Positions 5,160 through 10,492 of a stretch of DNA of 10,492 bases are shown here, one piece after another. The stretch covers positions 1-10,492 of the forward strand of contig JAQCLA010000069.1 in assembly GCA_027592105.1 (NCBI GenBank). Direction: 5' to 3'. The notes under the pieces were generated by a model that worked only from the letters and a program-made list of their open reading frames with translations, was not told where the DNA came from and did not search any database. The stretch comes from Pseudomonadota bacterium (GTDB lineage: Bacteria > Pseudomonadota > Alphaproteobacteria > Rhodobacterales > Rhodobacteraceae). Made by a program: the position numbers and the translations under genes. Every line of letters begins with the position of its first letter. The stretch's first letter is position 1.

Positions 5160-7553
5160 ATGAAGACGAGTCAGACTTCGATGGCGCCGCGCATACGGCG
5201 GGCCGCAGCCGTAACGAAAGGCGTGGCAGCAATCGCTTTGGCGACAGGCTTTTCTGTTGCTGCATTCTTGTCGACAGGCTTTGCACAGGACGGTGAAGAT
5301 TTTGCCGGCAGCTTTCTGGTCGCAGACCAGATGTCCTATGACCGGGCGAACGACACGATCGAGGCCCACGGCAATGTCGAGGTTTTCCATGATGGCATAA
5401 AGCTGACCGCGCCATCGGTCGTCTATGACGGCATTTCCGGACGCGTCTCAGTCGCCGGGCCCATCGTCCTTTTTGACGAGGCAAGCGGATCAACCACTTT
5501 CGGAGAGTTTGCTGACCTCTCTGCCGATATGCAGAATTTCGTCATATCCGCCGCCCGGCATATCCTTGCGGATGAGCTTCAAGTTGCTTCACAGCACATG
5601 GAACGGCGCGAAGGGCGTTACACCGAATGGACGCCGATCGTGGCTTCTTATTGCCAAGTCTGCGAGGACCGCCCCACGCCGCTATGGGAAATCCGCGCGC
5701 AACGCGCAACGCATGACCAGATCGAGCGGATGATTTACTTTCGCCACGCCCAGTTCCGCGTTGCCGGGGTTCCCCTCGCCTACACGCCATATCTGAGCAT
5801 GCCCGATCCAACAGTCGCGCGCGCGACAGGGTTTGTGAGGTCATCGATACGCTCAAGCACCGCGACTGGTACGACATTGCGCTTGCCATATTTCATTGTA
5901 ACCGGCGACCATTCCGACCTCACGCTTACCCCGGGCATCACGATTGCAGGCAACGTGAACCCCATCAACACGCTTGAAGGCCGCTACAGGCAGTCGCTTG
6001 CCTATGGCGACTTTGAAATCAACGCAGCAATCAGCCGGGACAACCTCACCAACGTGCGCGACCGCGGCTACCTTTTTGCCAATGGTGGGTTTTCCTACCC
6101 CTCAGGCTGGAACCTTTCCTTCCAACTCCAGACGGCCAGCGACCGCCAGTATCTTCAAAACTATAACTTCTTCAACGGCAGCACCCGAACCTTCACGGGG
6201 GAGGTTTTGAATTTCGCCACATCGACGCTTGTCTCCAACCTCAATATCAGCCGCATCCGCTCAGATGAGATCGTGCAGTTCAACGCGACTTTTCTCGACA
6301 CGCTACAAGCACCCACCACAACAACCGATCACCCTAGCCGTACGATCGATGGGGAATATGCCCGTTGGTTTGAACTTAATGGCATCCCTGGCGATTTCTT
6401 GTTCAACACGATCGCACAGTCCGATTACAACGAATATGGCCCCAATAATTCGCGGCAGCGGGATATCGCGCGCGCCTTTACTGGCCTGAAATGGAGTGAG
6501 ACGTGGAGCCTTGGCGGCGGGCTGCTTCTCGACACAGAACTGGCAAGTTTTGGCGATTTCTACAGAATTCGCGATGATGCAACGCTCCCGCCAAACCAGT
6601 CATCCACCAGCGCGCTGGCTGTTGGGACGCTCCGTTGGCCTTTCGATTGGACCACGGCAGGCGCAACACGCCATAGCTTCGAGCCATACATCCGCCAATT
6701 GGCCTATGACACAGAGACGATGCGCATCCCCGATGTCGACGGCACCATCGACGCCTTCGATCCAAATGGGCGCTTTGGATTGAACCGTTTCCGCCGCTTT
6801 GACAGGAACCGCGACCTAGCGCTCACCGACATCGGGGCCTCTTACATGGCCTATTTCCCTAATGGCTGGTCGCTTGGTGGCCGCATCGAGCAAGATTTTT
6901 TCTGGAACACGGCACCGGGAGAATACGATGGTGGGCGGCTTTACACCGCGAATATCGGGTACCGGTCTGGTGGCCTATCCTTTAGCGGAAGCCGCGGCTT
7001 CAACGAGGATTTTTTCGCCGTCTCAGACAGCATTGCCGCGAACTACAGTTGGGACAGCGGCAGCATCGGCGCGAATTACAGCAAGATTGGCCTTGACCCG
7101 GTTTTGAGCACGACATCGAGAACCAACCTTTTCTCGGCGCATGCGCGCGTTGACGTGAACGACAGCCTCACGCTTCGTTCAAGCGTCACACGAGATACCG
7201 AGGCAACGGATGCAAGCTTTGCCTCGGCAGGGATTGATTTCGACGATGGCATTGATTGGCGCTCAAGCATCGCCGCGAGCTATAGCATTGATGACGGGGA
7301 ATTTGACCGTCAGGACTTCTCAATTGGTCGCACGATGGACTGGGGTGGCGATCTGAGTTTTTTCTACAACTTCGACCGCGAAGAGCGGCGCGTTGTCGGC
7401 ATCGACCTTGTGTATATGAACGAATGCATCCTTGTTGACAGCCAAATTCTCCGCCGACGCTCGGTCATCGACGACGCAGAGAGCGCGATTGAGTTGTCGG
7501 TCTCTGTCGAATTTGGCAACTTCGATGGACCGAGCGGAAGGCGCTGCCGCTGA
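5160..7553 (+). CDS. lptD: LPS-assembly outer-membrane protein LptD (OstA/Imp)
   Basis: LptD with the lipoprotein LptE forms the outer-membrane translocon that inserts LPS into the outer leaflet. The 797-aa product starts with a basic n-region and a hydrophobic stretch ending at STGFAQ (about residue 43), a cleavable signal peptide. A periplasmic OstA/LptA-like jellyroll follows (about 50-160), with the typical YDRANDTIEAHGNVEVF. The linker YCQVCEDRPTPLWEIRA and the segment up to YTPYLSMPDPTVARATGF (about 165-225) are diagnostic of LptD. The rest is a beta-barrel rich in alternating aromatic strands. There are exactly four cysteines: 165, 168, 756 and 796, fitting paired inter-domain disulfides. 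ATG 5160 is chosen with GGGAG at 5141-5145, an unusually long 14-nt spacing; ATG 5181 also gives a good signal peptide, and TTG 5103 is less likely. The usual neighbours (lptF/lptG, surA, pdxA, rsmA) are absent. Confidence 0.93.
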   Translation: MKTSQTSMAPRIRRAAAVTKGVAAIALATGFSVAAFLSTGFAQDGEDFAGSFLVADQMSYDRANDTIEAHGNVEVFHDGIKLTAPSVVYDGISGRVSVAGPIVLFDEASGSTTFGEFADLSADMQNFVISAARHILADELQVASQHMERREGRYTEWTPIVASYCQVCEDRPTPLWEIRAQRATHDQIERMIYFRHAQFRVAGVPLAYTPYLSMPDPTVARATGFVRSSIRSSTATGTTLRLPYFIVTGDHSDLTLTPGITIAGNVNPINTLEGRYRQSLAYGDFEINAAISRDNLTNVRDRGYLFANGGFSYPSGWNLSFQLQTASDRQYLQNYNFFNGSTRTFTGEVLNFATSTLVSNLNISRIRSDEIVQFNATFLDTLQAPTTTTDHPSRTIDGEYARWFELNGIPGDFLFNTIAQSDYNEYGPNNSRQRDIARAFTGLKWSETWSLGGGLLLDTELASFGDFYRIRDDATLPPNQSSTSALAVGTLRWPFDWTTAGATRHSFEPYIRQLAYDTETMRIPDVDGTIDAFDPNGRFGLNRFRRFDRNRDLALTDIGASYMAYFPNGWSLGGRIEQDFFWNTAPGEYDGGRLYTANIGYRSGGLSFSGSRGFNEDFFAVSDSIAANYSWDSGSIGANYSKIGLDPVLSTTSRTNLFSAHARVDVNDSLTLRSSVTRDTEATDASFASAGIDFDDGIDWRSSIAASYSIDDGEFDRQDFSIGRTMDWGGDLSFFYNFDREERRVVGIDLVYMNECILVDSQILRRRSVIDDAESAIELSVSVEFGNFDGPSGRRCR

Positions 7554-7557
7554 TGAC

Positions 7558-7572
7558 GTGCGGCTAACGCAC
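7558..7572. terminator. Short dyad between convergent lptD and PCP gene
   Basis: GTGCG (7558-7562) and CGCAC (7568-7572) pair around GCTAA in the 20-bp gap between the two stop codons. It is the only inverted repeat where both transcripts must end. The stem is only 5 bp and no T-run follows on either strand, so it is a weak candidate. Confidence 0.25.
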
Positions 7573-7573
7573 C

Positions 7574-8956
7574 TCAGATCACAGCCAGCACGCGGCGGCC
7601 GATGACACCCCTTTCGGCCAGTAGAAGGCGGTTCACGTCTTGGCGCGTGATAATCCCTCTTTTTGCGAGAAACACCCACCCTTTCGAAGCTGCGATCGCT
7701 TCTCTGACCGACGCCAAATCGCGATCAGGCGACGGCGGCAGAATGATGACAACACCGCCATCCTTGCCGAGCCTTGCCATGACATCGCCCAGTTGCCTTG
7801 GCGCACAGCGGTATATTGGGATACCAGACCCATCATCCAAGACCGAGACGCCATCGCCGAATTCATCGGCGGTCGAACTTCCCGACCCGCGCGCGGCAAG
7901 GTCGACGACTGCGACGGGTGTGTCAGAACGCGCGAACTCAGATGCCAAACCCAGAGCGGAGGACAGCAGCATGTCGTCAGAGGCAGGGCCGGTCACGACA
8001 ATACCGCCACCTTCAAACTCCCCGAACGAGACCCTGACCTCTTGCCAAAAAGCGTGACCGGCGGCGTCGATAATGTCGTTGCCGCGCGCCACGATGGCAT
8101 CGCCACCACCAAAGGCACCGGCAATCGCACCCACGCTGTGAAGCTTGCCTCGACGCATAGAAAACACAATGGCCGCGCCAATGCCAACGAATATGCCCAA
8201 GACACCGCCCAACGCCACGATGAGTGCCCTCCTCGGCGCGATCTGTTCGAGCGGCAATGATGCCGGACGGTCAATCACCGCCACGGCAAGACCCGCCGCG
8301 ACGTGCCGCTCCAATGACTGTAGCTGCGCCTGAATTGATGAACGCTCCAACGATATCAGGGCCTCTGACTGTGACATCCCGGCAGTTGGTGCAGGTAATG
8401 TCGCAAGGCGTAGCCGCAGGTCGCTATCCAGCCGCGTGTAGTTCTCCGATGCGCGCAAAGCGACCTCTGATGCCACAAATTCAACGATGGCATTCGCGAT
8501 CTCGACCGCACGACGATCGCTAGAGTGCGTCACAGACACAACGGCAGTTATTCCGCTGGCCTCCACGCCGACGGCGTCGTCGAAACGACGCCTGGCCTCT
8601 TCCTCTGCGAAATCGCCTTCGCGGGCAAAGTCGTCATCCGCAAGCAGGTTCAGTGACACATCGAGCGATGCAAAGCCCGCGGGTGTGGAAACAAGCGCCG
8701 CAGCGTCTGCAATGGCATCGCCAAGCGTGACTGGGCAGGCAATGGAATTGGGACAGTAGGCACCAGCAATGCCACGCAAGGATGCCTCCGCACGGTACTG
8801 CGAAGGCGCGATTGCAAATGCGTAGACAGCGGAAAACAGAACCGCCCCGACGAAGACGGAGGCCACGACGCGCCACCCACCAAAAATCGTGAGGAGGAGC
8901 TCCCCCAAGTCGATTTCATCGTCAAACTGCCTGCCTTCAATTTCAATAGCACGCAC
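7574..8956 (-). CDS. Wzz/PCP-family polysaccharide co-polymerase with degenerate BY-kinase-like domain
   Basis: It is probably an inner-membrane regulator of chain length or export of a surface polysaccharide. The 460-aa product has a Wzz-type layout: short cytoplasmic N-terminus, TM1 about 32-51, a helical periplasmic domain (about 52-243) ending in the proline-rich ASLPLEQIAPRR, TM2 about 244-267, then a cytoplasmic domain. The latter aligns in pattern with the tyrosine-kinase/ATPase part of PCP-2a proteins. However, the Walker A position reads VTGPASDDMLLSSALGLA (no GK[ST]), the Walker A' position VAVVDLAARG, and the Walker B position VVIILPP without Asp. There is no tyrosine cluster at the end. 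A periplasmic Cys pair (68, 74) is unusual. The start is GTG, with GGAG 7 nt upstream. It is convergent with lptD, and divergent from a sugar-nucleotide dehydratase gene that fits a polysaccharide locus. Confidence 0.82.
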   Translation of the reverse strand: MRAIEIEGRQFDDEIDLGELLLTIFGGWRVVASVFVGAVLFSAVYAFAIAPSQYRAEASLRGIAGAYCPNSIACPVTLGDAIADAAALVSTPAGFASLDVSLNLLADDDFAREGDFAEEEARRRFDDAVGVEASGITAVVSVTHSSDRRAVEIANAIVEFVASEVALRASENYTRLDSDLRLRLATLPAPTAGMSQSEALISLERSSIQAQLQSLERHVAAGLAVAVIDRPASLPLEQIAPRRALIVALGGVLGIFVGIGAAIVFSMRRGKLHSVGAIAGAFGGGDAIVARGNDIIDAAGHAFWQEVRVSFGEFEGGGIVVTGPASDDMLLSSALGLASEFARSDTPVAVVDLAARGSGSSTADEFGDGVSVLDDGSGIPIYRCAPRQLGDVMARLGKDGGVVIILPPSPDRDLASVREAIAASKGWVFLAKRGIITRQDVNRLLLAERGVIGRRVLAVI

Positions 8957-8963
8957 TCAAAAT

Positions 8964-8967
8964 CTCC
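8964..8967 (-). promoter_or_regulatory. Ribosome binding site of the PCP gene (decides GTG start)
   Basis: GGAG on the minus strand lies 7 nt before the GTG at 8956. No ATG exists in the frame near this point, so the site supports the GTG start. Confidence 0.6.
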
Positions 8968-9360
8968 AACTCAGCAAAGCTTCACGATAGCGAAACCCGG
9001 AAGCCAAGGCATCTCAGCCGCGCACAACATCAAAGATCGACAAAGCTTTGCGAAACACTGTTTGCCCGACCTCCTTGTATCGCTAGATTGAGATTGCCAG
9101 CCGTTCCCGCAACCGACGCGGCCAGGACTTAAAGCAAGAAAGCAATTGTTGGGTTTCGTCCTTTTCAATCTTGCTTCGATTTCAACAACTGATCGCACAT
9201 TTCGTGACCGGGTTTGAACGAACTGTTAGGTCAGAGTGATACGATCAGGACCATTATTCGGTAGCCAGTTGTGGACGGACAGCCCCCCGCCCTGATAACG
9301 AGCTAGACAAAGTTGCATGCTCACCATACTTCACCGTAAACATAGATAAAATTTGACGAC

Positions 9361-9368
9361 AAGAAAGG
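9361..9368 (+). promoter_or_regulatory. Ribosome binding site supporting a TTG start at 9376
   Basis: AAGAAAGG lies 7 nt before TTG at 9376. The first in-frame ATG is at 9484, inside what should be the first membrane segment, and an in-frame TAG at 9343 limits upstream extension. Confidence 0.6.
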
Positions 9369-9375
9369 TCTATCA

Positions 9376-10492
9376 TTGATTACGAAACTTTCGCAAGGCC
9401 TCTTCCTCCTGTCGCGCGAGGCCAAGCGATCAATTCAGGTGACTTTTGACGCGCTTGCCATCGCTTTTTGCTTCTGGCTTGCCATGGTGCTGCGGCTTGA
9501 TGGGATCTTCTCGACGCTGAGACCGCAAACTTGGTCAGTCCTTCTCGCGGTAGTGCCGGTAACGATCGGTGCCTTCATCTCGCTTGGCCTTTACCGCGCT
9601 GTGGTGCGCTACATGGCCGACCATGCTCTCAAGGTCATTTCCCTCGGCGTTGCCATCTCCGCGGTGACCATGTTTTTGGTCAGTCAGGCGCTTGACCTTG
9701 GCGTGCCGCGCTCTGTTCCTGCGATCTACTTTACGCTTCTGCTCATCATGGTTGGCGGCACGCGCTTCATCATGCGCTCCATCTACCTGTCCGCCAAGGA
9801 TGAGGGCCGCGCGCCGGTGTTGATCTATGGCGCGGGCGAGGCGGGGAGGCAGCTGCTTCAAGCACTCGACCAGAGCCGCAACTACCGCCCCGCCATTTTC
9901 GTTGATGACAATGCGGCAGTGCATGGATCGGAAATCGGCGGCGTGCGCGTGATTGCACCATTGCACGCCGCAGAACAGATCGCGCGACTGGGCGTGAAGA
10001 CAGCCCTGTTGGCGATATCGGATGCACACCCTGAGGGCCGCAGACGTGCAGCAAAGATGCTAACGGACTTAGGTCTCGAAGTGCGGGTGATCCCCAGCGT
10101 GGCCGACATCGTCTCTGGGCGGGTCCGCATTTCAGAGCTGAGGCGCGTCAAAGTCGAGGAACTCTTGGGCCGCGAGCCCGTGCCACCGATTCCTGCGCTG
10201 ATGTCGAAAACGACATCGGGCAAGTCGGTCATGGTGACAGGCGCGGGTGGCTCTATCGGCAGCGAGTTGTGCCGCCAAATTCTCGAGCAAGGTCCGAAGC
10301 GCCTCGTGCTATTTGATTCCTCGGAGTATGCGCTCTACCGCATCCACGAGGATCTGTTGGAGAAGACGGCTGCATCCGGGTCGCAGTGTGAGATTGTGCC
10401 GGTGCTTGGATCAGTCGTCCGCAAGGATCTCATCTCCCGGACAATTCGGGAAAACGGTGTCGAGACGCTCTTCCACGCAGCAGCCTACAAGC
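9376..10492 (+). CDS. Membrane-anchored nucleotide-sugar 4,6-dehydratase, WbpM/CapD/PglF family (3' end outside window)
   Basis: Family members convert UDP-GlcNAc to UDP-4-keto-6-deoxy sugars, the first step to rare amino sugars such as QuiNAc, FucNAc or bacillosamine in O-antigens, capsules and glycans. The frame is open for 372 codons to the right edge; the family is usually 600-650 aa, so the catalytic half is mostly missing. An N-terminal SREAKRSIQVTFDALAIAF leads into four membrane helices (about 24-40, 54-73, 87-106, 115-133). A first Rossmann domain has VLIYGAGEAGRQL (148-160). A linker, LLGREPVPP (263-271), leads to the catalytic SDR domain with VTGAGGSIGSELCRQIL (287-303), the NAD-binding GxxGxxG. 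The window stops at FHAAAYK. The TTG start is chosen from AAGAAAGG and because it restores the conserved N-terminus. It is divergent from the PCP gene and probably the first gene of a polysaccharide operon continuing to the right. Confidence 0.92.
   Translation, partial: MITKLSQGLFLLSREAKRSIQVTFDALAIAFCFWLAMVLRLDGIFSTLRPQTWSVLLAVVPVTIGAFISLGLYRAVVRYMADHALKVISLGVAISAVTMFLVSQALDLGVPRSVPAIYFTLLLIMVGGTRFIMRSIYLSAKDEGRAPVLIYGAGEAGRQLLQALDQSRNYRPAIFVDDNAAVHGSEIGGVRVIAPLHAAEQIARLGVKTALLAISDAHPEGRRRAAKMLTDLGLEVRVIPSVADIVSGRVRISELRRVKVEELLGREPVPPIPALMSKTTSGKSVMVTGAGGSIGSELCRQILEQGPKRLVLFDSSEYALYRIHEDLLEKTAASGSQCEIVPVLGSVVRKDLISRTIRENGVETLFHAAAYK

Larger units (their letters stand above)
8957..9375. 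other. Divergent promoter region between PCP gene and dehydratase gene
   Basis: These 419 bp contain no convincing gene; the minus-strand frame at 8971-9198 is Cys-rich noise. The region is AT-richer than its surroundings, especially at 9301-9360, as expected for promoters. It holds an 8-bp inverted repeat AAGCAAGA (9132-9139) / TCTTGCTT (9169-9176), the palindrome CAAAGCTTTG (9041-9050), and the octamer CAAAGCTT at 8974-8981 and 9041-9048, followed in both cases by CGAAAC a few bases later. A possible plus-strand promoter is TTGCAT (9313-9318) with TAAACA (9337-9342), 18 nt apart. Confidence 0.5.

Noticed and set aside
9535..10029. 164-codon minus-strand frame
   Set aside because: It is antisense to the dehydratase, His/Arg-rich and unrecognisable.
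1..10492. tRNA, rRNA, CRISPR arrays, insertion sequences or phage genes
   Set aside because: No cloverleaf, regularly spaced repeats, transposase or integrase motifs, or long terminal inverted repeats were seen on either strand.

Overview
The window reads as chromosomal DNA of an alphaproteobacterium, most likely Rhodobacterales (Rhodobacter/Roseobacter relatives). This rests on the divergent class I PHA synthase / intracellular PHA depolymerase pair, an LpsB-type LPS-core glycosyltransferase close to the rhizobial form, an LptD with the alphaproteobacterial cysteine pattern, moderately high GC and simple Shine-Dalgarno signals. No genus can be named from the sequence alone.

Left third (1-2679): carbon storage. 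phaC runs leftward out of the window and phaZ runs rightward. They are separated by a 117-bp divergent control region with a good sigma70-like promoter for phaC. One gene makes the polyhydroxyalkanoate chain, the other mobilises it.

2680-3390 is about 700 bp with no convincing gene. It holds several strong inverted repeats, the best an 11+4 bp hairpin at 2980-3021, followed by two more hairpins to 3085. It may hold an unrecognised structured RNA. A weak 70-codon frame on the minus strand is the only coding alternative.

3391-4864: a short coiled-coil protein of unknown function, then an LpsB/LpcC-like GT4 glycosyltransferase for the LPS inner core. Each is preceded by a compact dyad.

4865-10492: an envelope and surface-polysaccharide block. 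After a repeat-containing 295-bp intergenic stretch comes lptD, the outer-membrane LPS translocon. It lacks its usual lptFG/surA/pdxA/rsmA neighbours. Convergent with it is a Wzz-like polysaccharide co-polymerase carrying a C-terminal kinase-like domain that has lost its ATP-binding motifs. Divergent from that gene, across a 419-bp AT-richer spacer, is the start of a large membrane-anchored nucleotide-sugar 4,6-dehydratase (WbpM/CapD/PglF family), cut by the right edge. Together these look like the edge of an O-antigen, capsule or exopolysaccharide locus: sugar-nucleotide synthesis, chain-length control and outer-membrane delivery.

The most interesting points are the structured gap downstream of phaZ, the orphan context of lptD and the degenerate kinase domain of the co-polymerase. 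I saw no mobile element, CRISPR array, tRNA or rRNA.
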